A stretch of DNA of 64,000 bases from Cohnella panacarvi Gsoil 349 (GTDB taxonomy: Bacteria > Bacillota > Bacilli > Paenibacillales > Paenibacillaceae), in the NCBI RefSeq assembly GCF_000515335.1, contig NZ_KI911563.1:4705498-4769497 (forward strand). Reading direction: 5' to 3'. Below the pieces are notes generated by a model that was not told where the DNA came from, did no database searches, and saw nothing but the letters and a program-made list of their open reading frames with translations. This document shows, one piece after another, positions 35,491 through 44,292 of this stretch (position 1 is the stretch's first letter; every line of letters starts with the position of its first letter). A program made the position numbers and the translations under genes.

Positions 35491-36440
35491 GAAAATGCGC
35501 GAAGGCGATATGGTTCATCTGGATGCTGCTGATCCCCGTTTCGATCGTACATGCGGAAGACGCCTCCGTGCTGCTGGGCTTCTACGACAAAGTTCCCGAT
35601 CCTGCAGCCGATATAAGGAAACTCGAACAGATGCAGAAGAAGGTCGAAGCCATGACTCGGGACGTCAGCAGCAGGACGATGCTGAACTCCGCTCACTCGC
35701 TCGAATTAGCCTTCGTGAGCGAACGGCTCGCTCAAGTGGACACGACGATTCAAGAGCTGTCGGATCGGCTGCTTGCGCTGGAAGGAACAATGAAGGCGCA
35801 AGCAGGCGCGGACGTCGACACGATCATGAAGCTGGATGCGGAGTATCGTCAGACGGCAAGCCTTCTTCTCCGGAAGAAGGAGGAAAGACAATCGATCGAG
35901 GATCAAGCGGGACTAGGAGAGCAGGATATGAACCTGGCCCGGGACAAGCGGGAGCTCGAGCAGCTGAAAGTCGATATGGAGCGTCAACGCGAGCGCGTGA
36001 AGGAGCTAAGCGAATTCGCGGAGCTCGGAGACGTCACCGGATTCACCACGCCGATTGGCGTTCCGGTACGAATAACGTCTCCGTTCGGTGAACGACTCGA
36101 TCCCATAACGCAAGACGAGACGACCTTTCACGCCGGTATCGATCTTGAGGCGACGGAAGGTACGCCGGTCCTATCGGCGTTCAACGGACGTATCGCGAGG
36201 ACGGGAAACGACGACGAGTTGGGCTTGTATGTGTGGATCGAGCACGGCAACGGGATTCGAACGTTATACGGGCATCTGTCTTCCATATCCGTGACTCAAG
36301 GGCAGGAAGTGCGGCAATACGAGCAGATCGCCTCTTCCGGCAATACCGGTTCCCGGACGACCGGCGGGCATCTGCATTTTACGCTAACGATTAACGGAAC
36401 CTCGGTCGATCCGGCCGTGTTCGTTCATGCCGCGGGATGA
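35487..36440 (+). CDS. M23 (LytM-type) peptidase with coiled coil
   Basis: A 317-residue exported protein: signal-like N-terminus (FIWMLLIPVSIVHAE), a long coiled coil (about 35-185) and a C-terminal LytM domain with the zinc ligands in FHAGIDLE (about residue 215) and GHLHF (about 296), plus GNGIRTLYGHLS. All expected metal ligands are present, so it should cut peptidoglycan cross-links. In this operon it would open or remodel the wall for the pilus/translocon. GTG start overlaps the previous stop by 4 bases; it overlaps nothing downstream once the next start is placed at 36457. Confidence 0.88.
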   Translation: MRKCAKAIWFIWMLLIPVSIVHAEDASVLLGFYDKVPDPAADIRKLEQMQKKVEAMTRDVSSRTMLNSAHSLELAFVSERLAQVDTTIQELSDRLLALEGTMKAQAGADVDTIMKLDAEYRQTASLLLRKKEERQSIEDQAGLGEQDMNLARDKRELEQLKVDMERQRERVKELSEFAELGDVTGFTTPIGVPVRITSPFGERLDPITQDETTFHAGIDLEATEGTPVLSAFNGRIARTGNDDELGLYVWIEHGNGIRTLYGHLSSISVTQGQEVRQYEQIASSGNTGSRTTGGHLHFTLTINGTSVDPAVFVHAAG

Positions 36441-36456
36441 GAGGAGGAATGCAAGG

Positions 36457-37107
36457 ATGATCGTTGCTTCAAGAGAACGCTATTTGCCGACGATGGTCAA
36501 CACGATGGTACTGGCGATGAACGACTGGTACTTCTACCTGCATAGGGACGTATACGACCAAGCGGTCATATTGAGCGATCGATATGACGCGTTCGATTCG
36601 CTTGCGAAAGCAATCGGCTGCGAAAGCGCGGAAGGAGAAGCGACCGCGAGATGGTTCTCTGAACATACGCCCAAGCCGTTAAGCGTATTGGCTCCGTTCC
36701 TTCAACTCATTGACGGAACGCTGGAGCAAGACATGGAATTATGCTGCGGGGTCCTGCACGTCGTGACGGCGATGATCCATGTTAAGGGGTTTCCGGAGAA
36801 GCCTCCGGAAGTTCGCAAGAGCGTGTCGTTCTCCTTGACGATTCGCGAGGAGTACGAACTGGCCTGGGAGAGATTTATACAATCGGCCGTTCCTTACGAG
36901 AAGAGGCACGCGTCGTTTCACTTCGGCGTTGCGGAAGCCGTCCAGCCGATCCATCAACATCAAGCAGCCTTGTCGGTTACCGATACGGTTCCGCTGTTTC
37001 CGTCGTTCCGGCCGCTTGAAGATGATGCTGCTGTCAGGCAAGAGTCCGCGCCGAAGAAAGGTTCGTCGCAAGAAGAAAGAAGCGCGACGAGGAGTTTGTT
37101 GATTTGA
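36457..37107 (+). CDS. Unknown cytoplasmic protein of the secretion operon
   Basis: A 216-residue soluble helical protein starting MIVASRERYLPTMVNTMVL; ATG 36457 has GAGGAGG 9 bases upstream. The first two thirds look folded (YDAFDSLAKAIGCESAEG; FLQLIDGTLEQDMELCCG), the last 50 residues are charged and disordered. I do not recognise the family. It sits at the border between the pilin-like genes and the type VII genes. Confidence 0.65.
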   Translation: MIVASRERYLPTMVNTMVLAMNDWYFYLHRDVYDQAVILSDRYDAFDSLAKAIGCESAEGEATARWFSEHTPKPLSVLAPFLQLIDGTLEQDMELCCGVLHVVTAMIHVKGFPEKPPEVRKSVSFSLTIREEYELAWERFIQSAVPYEKRHASFHFGVAEAVQPIHQHQAALSVTDTVPLFPSFRPLEDDAAVRQESAPKKGSSQEERSATRSLLI

Positions 37108-37129
37108 CGACGATAGGGGGGAATAAACC

Positions 37130-37393
37130 ATGAGCAGCCAATCCGGGGAAGATCAGGTTCGTCATTCGTTGGAGGTCATCGGCAACGAACTGCAAGCTTT
37201 GCTATCCGGTTCCGCGCGGTTGCGGGCCATCTATGGGGAAGCAGCCATCGCGAGCGACTTAACCTTCGTGAAAATTCTTGAAGAACAATACAAGAAGCTC
37301 TCCGAAGATATAGGCGGACTATCGGCCGAAGTCGGCAGAGTGCAGCTGGGTTATAACGAGGTACAGAAGGAGGCGGTCTCGAATGGGCGGTAA
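37130..37393 (+). CDS. Small helical protein, WXG100-sized
   Basis: An 87-residue, all-helical protein (VRHSLEVIGNELQALLSGS; FVKILEEQYKKLSEDIGGL). Its size and two-helix design recall WXG100 proteins, but there is no WXG turn. It overlaps the next gene by 11 bases. It may form a coiled-coil pair with that product. Not recognised. Confidence 0.62.
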   Translation: MSSQSGEDQVRHSLEVIGNELQALLSGSARLRAIYGEAAIASDLTFVKILEEQYKKLSEDIGGLSAEVGRVQLGYNEVQKEAVSNGR

Positions 37394-37757
37394 AGCGATG
37401 CTGCTCGATCCGAAGCTGCTCGAGAGATTGTTCCAAGAAAGCCGCAATTTCGAGCGGTTGGCCGGCGAATGCATGAATGCGATACACATTCAGCTGTCGA
37501 AGTTGAACGATCTTGCTCTCATTCGTTCGCTGCCCGGCGAGCGGGGGGAACAGGCAAGGTCGGCGATCGTCGGCGTTACGGAAGCCGTCGAGATGCTGAA
37601 ACAGGATCTCGACGAGACGAAGCACTTCGTCGACCGGAAGCTTGCCGGCGCGGCGGGCGGCTACGGACCGACTCCCGCGACGGGACCGGGATCCCAGCCG
37701 GCGGCGCTCGCCGGATTCGCGTTGCGGCAAACCGATCTTACGTCGCTGCGCAAATAA
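37383..37757 (+). CDS. Small helical protein with Gly/Pro-rich tail
   Basis: A 124-residue protein, helical to about residue 85 (LLERLFQESRNFERLAGEC; AVEMLKQDLDETKHFVDRK), then a Gly/Ala/Pro-rich tail. AGGAGG 7 bases upstream supports ATG 37383. Overlap with the previous gene suggests a two-protein complex. Not recognised; type VII loci often contain such helical pairs. Confidence 0.62.
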   Translation: MGGKAMLLDPKLLERLFQESRNFERLAGECMNAIHIQLSKLNDLALIRSLPGERGEQARSAIVGVTEAVEMLKQDLDETKHFVDRKLAGAAGGYGPTPATGPGSQPAALAGFALRQTDLTSLRK

Positions 37758-37801
37758 GGCATGAAGGTCGAACAACGAAGCCCGGCAGGCGGTGAACGGG
37801 A

Positions 37802-38260
37802 TTGATTGTATCGGTCATTCTATTCGCCGCTTCCGCGGCTGCGCTCCTATGGCTCTACTTCTATATGAAGAAGCGGGAGCTTCGCGGGACCGTCGTCGGA
37901 GAACTTCCGATCCACGATGAACTGTACCGATTTCTCGAGTATGCGGATGACGGGTATATTCTTGCGCACGAGACGGATCAGATCTCGTTCTTCAGCCCGT
38001 ACGCCTCGCCCGCCGTATGCCATGCCGTTATGGACAGGATCCACCACAGCCCGGCGAAGATGTTCGGAACGCGTTCTCTTAGAATCCGAACTTGGCGAGT
38101 GTGCAAGGCGGGCGACGGATACTACCTCGTCCGCAAGAACATTACGCACCGTACCGTCCAGGCCAAGCAAGGCTTGCGCATTGCGCTGGGCGACGATATG
38201 GAAGAGGTCTGGAAAGTTTCCGTTCGTCCGGACGGATACCGCGTAGAAGACGTCAATTGA
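37802..38260 (+). CDS. Membrane-anchored protein upstream of essC
   Basis: A 152-residue protein with TTG start, one N-terminal helix (VSVILFAASAAALLWLYFYM) and a soluble domain (YRFLEYADDGYILAHETDQ; DGYYLVRKNITHRTVQ). Not recognised. The position directly before the translocase gene recalls EssA in Firmicutes type VII loci, but I see no sequence support for that name. It could take the same structural place. Confidence 0.6.
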   Translation: MIVSVILFAASAAALLWLYFYMKKRELRGTVVGELPIHDELYRFLEYADDGYILAHETDQISFFSPYASPAVCHAVMDRIHHSPAKMFGTRSLRIRTWRVCKAGDGYYLVRKNITHRTVQAKQGLRIALGDDMEEVWKVSVRPDGYRVEDVN

Positions 38261-38280
38261 TCTGGAGGTACTGTTGCCCG

Positions 38281-41200
38281 ATGCAGCTCTCATTGCTAAA
38301 AGATAACGAAATGGTGTCATGCGTGCTTCCGGAGAAGCGCAAAGGTCAGTTCTGGATCACGCATCGGAACGACCAAGGCAAGGAAGAACGATTGCTCGGC
38401 GTCGAAGGCGTCGAAGGCCAATGGGTGCTCAAATCGAACCGGAACACGCAAGTTGTCGGTCCGGACCGGAAGCCGATCAAGGAGATTTCGCTGGAAGCGC
38501 CAAGCTTCTATTCGCTGTCGCTCATGAAGGGGCAGCGGACGGCGATGCTGTACGCGGAGCCGGTGTCCGAAGACCGCAGGCGATTCCGCAAGCATAAGCT
38601 TCCGGTGCACGGCAGCCTTCTGATCGGCCGCGCGGACAATTGCGATATTCGGTATGCCAACGCCCACGTCTCATCCAGACACGCGGAATTGTCGATCGTT
38701 CGGGAAGAGCTTACGATCGAGGACTCGGGCAGCGCGAACGGCATATTCGTGAACGGCCAGCGGGTGCGCCGCCAAACCTTATATCCGGGAGATATCGTCT
38801 ACGTCCTCGGCTTGAAGCTGATCGTCGGTCAAGGCTTTGTCGCCTTGAACAATCCGGACGGCCACGTAACCGTGAAATCCGACGTACTCCCGGCCTACGC
38901 GAAGCAATCGGCGGATCACGGAGAGGAAGAAGACGATCCGGAAGAATGGACGGGGCATTCGTTCTTCCGCTCGCCGCGGTTCAAGCGCGATATCGCGACG
39001 GCCGAGTTCAGAATCGATCCTCCTCCGGCGCAGGCCAATCAGGAGCAGACGCCGCTCATGCTGATGCTCGGGCCGTCGCTCACGATGGGGATGTCAGCCG
39101 CATTCATGGCCATGTTCACCATTCAGAACTCGATCAACTCTACGGGCAGCATCCGCAACGCGATGCCGACGTTCGTCATGTCGACCAGCATGCTGATCGG
39201 TTCATTGCTATGGCCGCTGCTGATGAGGAAACACGAGGCCAAGAAACGCGACAAGAAAGAGAGGCTCAGGCAAAGCAAATATTCCGATTATTTAAAGGAA
39301 GTTCGTAAGCAGATCGAAGCCGAGTGCGCCGAACAAGTCGAAATCATGCATGAAAATCATGTCACGGTGGACGACTGCGTCACGCGGATTCGGACGCGTC
39401 AGCGGAATCTATGGGAGCGGGTGCGCGGCCAGAACGATTTTCTGAGAGTCAGGCTAGGCATCGGCACGCTGCCTCTGAATGCCGATATCCAATATCCGCA
39501 GAAGGCGTTCTCGCTTGAGGACGACAATCTGAGAGAAGAGCTGTTCAAGCTGGCGGATGCGCCCAAGGTGTTGGAGAAAGTCCCGATTACGCTCTCGCTG
39601 GAGGATGATTGGATTAGCGGGGCGATCGGAAGCCGCAGCGGCGTCATCGATATGGTCAAAGGCGTAATCTGGCAGCTCACATCGCTCCACAGCTATGACG
39701 AACTGAAGCTCGTATTCATCTATGACAAGAGCGAGGAAGAGACTTGGGACTTCGTCAAATGGCTGCCGCATGCCTGGTCCAAGGAAACAGGCGTTAGATT
39801 TATGGCGACGGACGCTAGCGAAGTCAAGGCGCTCTCGGGATTGCTTGAGAAGGAATTGTCGGCAAGGGAAGAACGGAATTCGGAGGAAGCCGGAGAAGCG
39901 GGACATCACTATGTCGTGTTCGCGATGAACAAAGAGTTGGCAACGAAGGCGGAGTTTCTTCAGCGGCTGTATAAGTCGAAGACGAACAGGGGGTTCAGCG
40001 TCTTCCATCTCTACGACGAACTGAGGCATCTGCCCAAGGAATGTTCGATGGTCGTCGAATTCGGCGGCACGTCCAAAATTTACGACAAGGACGATACTTC
40101 CGGGAAGCATATCGCCTTCCAACCCGATTTCTACCTGAAGCAAGACGATCACGAATTGGCCGCCTATCTTTCGAATACGATACTCGATTCCGCATCTTCC
40201 GCGTTCGCGCTGCCGACGATGATGACGTTCCTGGAAATGTTCGGCGTAGGCAAAATCGAGCATCTGAACGCTCTGACGCGCTGGAGAGAGAACGATCCGA
40301 CGATGACGCTCGAGACGCCGATCGGGGTCGGCACGAGCGGCGAATTGTTCAAGCTGGATCTTCACGAGAAGTTCCACGGCCCTCACGGACTGATCGCCGG
40401 GATGACGGGCTCCGGCAAGAGCGAGTTCATCATGACTTTAATCTTGTCGCTGGCCGTCAGCTATCACCCCGACGAAGTCGCATTCATTCTGATCGACTAC
40501 AAAGGCGGCGGCATGGCGAACGCCTTCGAACGGCTGCCCCATCTTGCCGGTACGATCACGAACTTGGACGGCGCGGCGGTGAAACGTTCGCTGATCTCCA
40601 TACAGAGCGAGCTGAAACGTCGCCAAGCGATCTTCGGAGAGACGGGGAAGAAAGTCGGCGTTAGCAATATCGATATTTACAAGTACCAGAAGCTATATCG
40701 GGAAGGCCGCGTGGATGAGCCTTTGCAGCATCTGTTCATTATCTCCGACGAATTCGCGGAATTGAAGACGCAGCAGCCCGAGTTCATGGAGCAGCTCGTC
40801 AGCGCGGCCCGGATCGGACGCAGCCTGGGAGTACATTTGATCTTGGCTACCCAGAAGCCGTCGGGCGTCGTCGACGACCAGATCTGGAGCAATAGCAAAT
40901 TCAGGATCTGTCTTAAAGTGCAGGAACGAGCGGATAGCATGGACGTCATTAAACGCCCGGACGCCGCCGAACTGTCGGTTACCGGCCGCTATTATGTGCA
41001 AGTCGGCTTCAACGAACTGTTCGAGCTCGGCCAATCGGCATGGGGCGGCGCGCCTTATGAACCGACAGACAAGATCGCGAGAAACCGCGATGACAGCGTG
41101 TCGATCATCGACAACCTCGGGCGCGTCGTCAAGCAGGTGAAGCCGGACAGGCGCAGCCGAACGTCCGCCAATCCGCCGAAGCAGATCGATGAAATCAATC

Positions 41201-42888
41201 GATATTTGGCGCAGATCGCGGAAGAGGAGAATATCCGGGTCCGCAAGCTATGGCTGGAGCCGATTCCGGCGATGATCGTCCTTGACGAAGTTCGGGCCAA
41301 ATACGGAGTTGCAGGATCGGGCGGCTCATGGCTGGAGCCGGTCATCGGGGAATACGACGATCCGGAGAATCAAAGGCAGGCGCCGCTTGTGTTCCCTCTC
41401 TCTCGCGACGGGAATACGATCGTGTACGGCTCTGCAGGCAACGGCAAGACGACGTTCCTCACGACGTTGATCTACTCGTTGATGTGCAGCCATACGCCGC
41501 AGGAAGTCAACTTCTACGTGCTCGATTTCGGAGCGGAGACGCTTCGTGCTTTCGCCAGAGCTCCTCAAGTTGGCGACGTGTTGCTCGCAAACGATAGCGA
41601 GAAGATCGTCAACCTGTTCAAGATGTTGGGCAAAGAAGTCGAGAGCCGGAAAAAACGTTTCTCGGATTTCGGCGGCGATTTCCATTCTTATGCGAAAGCG
41701 TCGGGAGATCCGGTTCCTTCGATCGTCGTGGCGATTCACAACTACTCCGCATTCGCGGAAATGTACGAATCTCTCGAGGAGCAGTTCGCTTATCTGACGC
41801 GGGAAGGTGTTAAGTTCGGCATCTACTTCATCGTGACGGCCACGGCTACGAACGCGATTCGGTATCGTCTCCTGCAAAATTTCAAGATGACGTACGTGCT
41901 GCAGATGAACGACGATGCGGATTATTCCAGTCTGCTGGGCAAAGTGGATCTCGTCCCGTCCAAGTTCAAAGGCCGGGGACTGTTCAAGAGCGATCAGGCG
42001 TACGAGTACCAAATCGCGCATATTACGGCGGACGCCGAAAGAACGTTCGAGCATGCGCGGGCGACATCGGAAAGGCTGGCAAAGGAGTGGAAGGGAGCTG
42101 CCGCGACGAAAATTCCGATCTTGCCGGAACGCGTGGATACGGACTTCTTCGAGGAAGAGCTTCGAAGCGCCGGGTCCCGGGGCATTCCGGTCGGGGTCGA
42201 GCAGAACAGCCTCGCGACATCCAGCTTGAAGCCACATGATGCCTACATCCATCTGGTGCTGTCGCAGCGCAACGAATCGCCGGCTTTCCTGCAAGGCTTC
42301 GCGGAAGCGGCTAGTCTCGCGGAAGGCATCGGAGAAATCGTGGTGCTCGATCCGACTAGACGCTTCATAAGCGCGGGAGGGACGAATTATCTCTATTGCA
42401 ACGATCGGTCCAAATCCGAAGAGCAAGTCGTCAGGCTGTTCGGCGAGCTTGTCCTGCGTCACAACGCCTATAGGGACGCCATGGATCAAGGTCTCGAATC
42501 GCCGCGTTACGAACCGATCGTCTGCTTCGTCAGCTCTCTGTCGGACCTGACGTCCAACCTTACCGAAGACGCGCAGGACAAGCTCAAAGTCATGCTGGAG
42601 AAAGGGCAGGCGGCGTATAACGTCACGTTCGTCTTGGCGGAGGCTGCCTCGGCACTGTCGTCGGTAACCTACGAGCCATGGTTTAAGAAACACGTGTCGA
42701 ACGCGGATGGAATATGGGTCGGAGGTGGTATCGCGGACCAGTATACCTTCAAGCTGTCGAATTCATCCAGAGAATTGAACGCGGATATCGGCGAAGACTT
42801 CGGTTACCGAATCGTCAAAGGCAAAGCGACGCTCGTGAAGCTATTGAAGTCCCGATCAGCCGAGCTGGAGGTTGTCATGCATGGATAG
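38281..42888 (+). CDS. essC: EssC-type FtsK/SpoIIIE translocase of type VII secretion
   Basis: A 1535-residue motor of type VII secretion. An FHA domain is clear at about 107-186 (LIGRADNCDIRYANAHVSSR; EDSGSANGIFVNG), which binds phosphothreonine in other proteins. Two transmembrane helices follow at about 258-320. The first FtsK domain has Walker A GMTGSGKSE (about 707) and FILIDYKGGGMA; the second has GSAGNGKTT (about 1050) and FYVLDFGAE; a third unit near 1330-1535 lacks Walker A. This matches Firmicutes EssC/YukBA. ATG 38281 follows TGGAGG; the longer open frame upstream overlaps the previous gene in another frame and is not coding. It overlaps esaB by 8 bases. Confidence 0.95.
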   Translation: MQLSLLKDNEMVSCVLPEKRKGQFWITHRNDQGKEERLLGVEGVEGQWVLKSNRNTQVVGPDRKPIKEISLEAPSFYSLSLMKGQRTAMLYAEPVSEDRRRFRKHKLPVHGSLLIGRADNCDIRYANAHVSSRHAELSIVREELTIEDSGSANGIFVNGQRVRRQTLYPGDIVYVLGLKLIVGQGFVALNNPDGHVTVKSDVLPAYAKQSADHGEEEDDPEEWTGHSFFRSPRFKRDIATAEFRIDPPPAQANQEQTPLMLMLGPSLTMGMSAAFMAMFTIQNSINSTGSIRNAMPTFVMSTSMLIGSLLWPLLMRKHEAKKRDKKERLRQSKYSDYLKEVRKQIEAECAEQVEIMHENHVTVDDCVTRIRTRQRNLWERVRGQNDFLRVRLGIGTLPLNADIQYPQKAFSLEDDNLREELFKLADAPKVLEKVPITLSLEDDWISGAIGSRSGVIDMVKGVIWQLTSLHSYDELKLVFIYDKSEEETWDFVKWLPHAWSKETGVRFMATDASEVKALSGLLEKELSAREERNSEEAGEAGHHYVVFAMNKELATKAEFLQRLYKSKTNRGFSVFHLYDELRHLPKECSMVVEFGGTSKIYDKDDTSGKHIAFQPDFYLKQDDHELAAYLSNTILDSASSAFALPTMMTFLEMFGVGKIEHLNALTRWRENDPTMTLETPIGVGTSGELFKLDLHEKFHGPHGLIAGMTGSGKSEFIMTLILSLAVSYHPDEVAFILIDYKGGGMANAFERLPHLAGTITNLDGAAVKRSLISIQSELKRRQAIFGETGKKVGVSNIDIYKYQKLYREGRVDEPLQHLFIISDEFAELKTQQPEFMEQLVSAARIGRSLGVHLILATQKPSGVVDDQIWSNSKFRICLKVQERADSMDVIKRPDAAELSVTGRYYVQVGFNELFELGQSAWGGAPYEPTDKIARNRDDSVSIIDNLGRVVKQVKPDRRSRTSANPPKQIDEINRYLAQIAEEENIRVRKLWLEPIPAMIVLDEVRAKYGVAGSGGSWLEPVIGEYDDPENQRQAPLVFPLSRDGNTIVYGSAGNGKTTFLTTLIYSLMCSHTPQEVNFYVLDFGAETLRAFARAPQVGDVLLANDSEKIVNLFKMLGKEVESRKKRFSDFGGDFHSYAKASGDPVPSIVVAIHNYSAFAEMYESLEEQFAYLTREGVKFGIYFIVTATATNAIRYRLLQNFKMTYVLQMNDDADYSSLLGKVDLVPSKFKGRGLFKSDQAYEYQIAHITADAERTFEHARATSERLAKEWKGAAATKIPILPERVDTDFFEEELRSAGSRGIPVGVEQNSLATSSLKPHDAYIHLVLSQRNESPAFLQGFAEAASLAEGIGEIVVLDPTRRFISAGGTNYLYCNDRSKSEEQVVRLFGELVLRHNAYRDAMDQGLESPRYEPIVCFVSSLSDLTSNLTEDAQDKLKVMLEKGQAAYNVTFVLAEAASALSSVTYEPWFKKHVSNADGIWVGGGIADQYTFKLSNSSRELNADIGEDFGYRIVKGKATLVKLLKSRSAELEVVMHG

Positions 42889-43132
42889 AATTCTCGTGGA
42901 AGTGTACGTTCCTGCCGTCGGCAGGACGTTCGACGCCTACATTCCCGCGGTGAGCAAGCTGCGGGAGGTAGAGGCGTTATTGGCGCAGGTGCTGTCGGAT
43001 CTGTCCGACGGGTCATTCGTGCCCTCTCCGGATACGTCGCTCTGCGACAGGAAATCCGGCTTAGCGCTCGATATTAACCAATCAGCCGTAGAACTCGGTC
43101 TCATGAATGGCACCAGGTTGATGTTAATATAA
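42881..43132 (+). CDS. esaB: EsaB/YukD-like ubiquitin-fold protein
   Basis: An 83-residue protein starting MDRILVEVYVPAVGRTFDAY, with the beta-grasp pattern of YukD/EsaB (short strands, one helix LREVEALLAQVLSDLSDG, final LGLMNGTRLMLI). EsaB is a cytoplasmic type VII factor. ATG 42881 has GGAGG 9 bases upstream and overlaps essC by 8 bases. The essC-esaB-WXG order is common in the T7SSb group. Confidence 0.85.
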   Translation: MDRILVEVYVPAVGRTFDAYIPAVSKLREVEALLAQVLSDLSDGSFVPSPDTSLCDRKSGLALDINQSAVELGLMNGTRLMLI

Positions 43133-43157
43133 AACAATTTGAAGGGAGCAACCCCAA

Positions 43158-43460
43158 ATGGCAAGGAAAATCGTAGTGGATCCAGCTGTGTTGGTGTCGG
43201 CTGCAGGGAAGATGGAAGAACAAGCGAAACAGTACCAAGATCTGTACGGCAAATTATTCGATTTGGTCGACGGTCTGGCTGCGGAATGGAAAGGAAAAGA
43301 CAACGAAGCTTTTCGCATTCGCATCATGGATTTCAAACCCGACATGGAGACGATGAAAGCGAACATGGACAAGTACGCCGCGTTCTTGAGATCGAGCGGC
43401 GAACTGTACCAGAAAACGCAGGACAACGTCGAAACCGGCGCGAAGGGTTTGGCCAATTAA
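43158..43460 (+). CDS. WXG100 family protein (EsxA-like)
   Basis: A 100-residue two-helix protein with the strict turn AEWKGKDNE in the middle and helices VLVSAAGKMEEQAKQYQDL and METMKANMDKYAAFLRSSG. This is the canonical WXG100 substrate and co-factor of type VII secretion. A GAAGGGAG site precedes the start. It lies 25 bases after esaB. Confidence 0.92.
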   Translation: MARKIVVDPAVLVSAAGKMEEQAKQYQDLYGKLFDLVDGLAAEWKGKDNEAFRIRIMDFKPDMETMKANMDKYAAFLRSSGELYQKTQDNVETGAKGLAN

Positions 43461-43499
43461 TCGAAAGAGGAGAACCATCTACTATAAGGAGGAATTGCT

Positions 43500-43802
43500 A
43501 TGGCAACTACGGGTATCAATATATCTTTGGGTAAGCTGACAAGCACCGCTGAACAAATAACGACTTTGAATAAAAACTTGACGGATCAGCTTGAAGAAAT
43601 TCGCAAGGAAGTGAAGAATCTGTCCAACAGCTGGCAGAGCGACGCGGCGACAGAATTGAGCCGAGATTTCGAATCTTACGCTCCGAAGTTTGAAGAATAC
43701 AGAGAGGTCGTGAAATCCTACGCGACCTTCTTGATGAATACGGCAGAAGCGTACGACAAGACCGAAACGCATATCAAAAATAACGCGGATCTGTTCAAGT
43801 AA
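43500..43802 (+). CDS. WXG100-like protein with altered turn
   Basis: A 100-residue two-helix protein, clearly WXG100-like in size and pattern (AEQITTLNKNLTDQLEEIR; YREVVKSYATFLMNTAEAY), but the turn reads SWQSDAA, so Gly is replaced by Ser. GGAGG upstream. It probably pairs with the preceding WXG100 protein, as EsxA/EsxB-like partners do. A perfect hairpin follows (43815). Confidence 0.9.
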   Translation: MATTGINISLGKLTSTAEQITTLNKNLTDQLEEIRKEVKNLSNSWQSDAATELSRDFESYAPKFEEYREVVKSYATFLMNTAEAYDKTETHIKNNADLFK

Positions 43803-43814
43803 TCCGAAGTTCGG

Positions 43815-43849
43815 TTTCCGGCGAAGCGGCAGCAAGCTTTCGCCGGAAA
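43815..43849 (+). promoter_or_regulatory. Perfect hairpin behind the second WXG100 gene
   Basis: TTTCCGGCGAA (43815-43825) pairs without mismatch with TTCGCCGGAAA (43839-43849); the bases after it (TTCCGTATATCC) are not a strong T tract. It may be a partial terminator or an mRNA-stabilising 3' end giving more WXG100 message than downstream message. Confidence 0.7.
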
Positions 43850-43877
43850 TTCCGTATATCCAAATCCGGGAGGGTCC

Positions 43878-44228
43878 ATGATGGGGATCAGCATCAGTTC
43901 CGCGCAGTCGCAAGCGAATAGCCTGCGAGCGCAAGCTTCGGCAGTACGCGATTTGGCGAACGATCTACTGAACGAAAAAAGTGATTTGAACGTCTCCTGG
44001 CAAGCTGGGGAAATGAGATTTCTGAACGAGGTCATCGAACGAATCGCCGCGGAGCTCGGCAAGCTGAGCGGCGAGCTTGATTCGATCGCAGGTGACGTCA
44101 TAAGCGTCGCTCATGAGATTAAAGCCGAGGAAGAAGCGAAGGCGGAAGCGGAACGCCAAGCGCGTTTGGCGTATGAAGCGTACCAAGCCCAGCAACTCGC
44201 GAATGCGGCGAAATCGTATCGGCGCTGA
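43878..44228 (+). CDS. Third WXG100-like protein with basic helical tail
   Basis: A 116-residue protein with a WXG100-like two-helix core (SLRAQASAVRDLANDLLNEK; AAELGKLSGELDSIAGDVI) and turn VSWQAGEM (W-x-x-G). The C-terminal 35 residues are a charged Ala/Glu/Arg helix ending KSYRR, which is longer than usual and could carry a secretion signal. Start is ATG 43878 or 43881 behind GGGAGG. Confidence 0.82.
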   Translation: MMGISISSAQSQANSLRAQASAVRDLANDLLNEKSDLNVSWQAGEMRFLNEVIERIAAELGKLSGELDSIAGDVISVAHEIKAEEEAKAEAERQARLAYEAYQAQQLANAAKSYRR

Positions 44229-44292
44229 TGATCGCGCGGCGGCTTCGGCAAGAAGAGGCTGAACAATAAGAAACCGAAGGACTGGTGATGAC

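Noticed and set aside
38092..38280. Longer N-terminus for EssC
   Set aside because: It overlaps the preceding membrane protein gene in another frame; the clear binding site is before 38281.
41326..42693. 455-codon minus-strand frame inside essC
   Set aside because: Antisense to a strongly supported gene; Arg-rich composition typical of shadow frames in GC-rich coding DNA.
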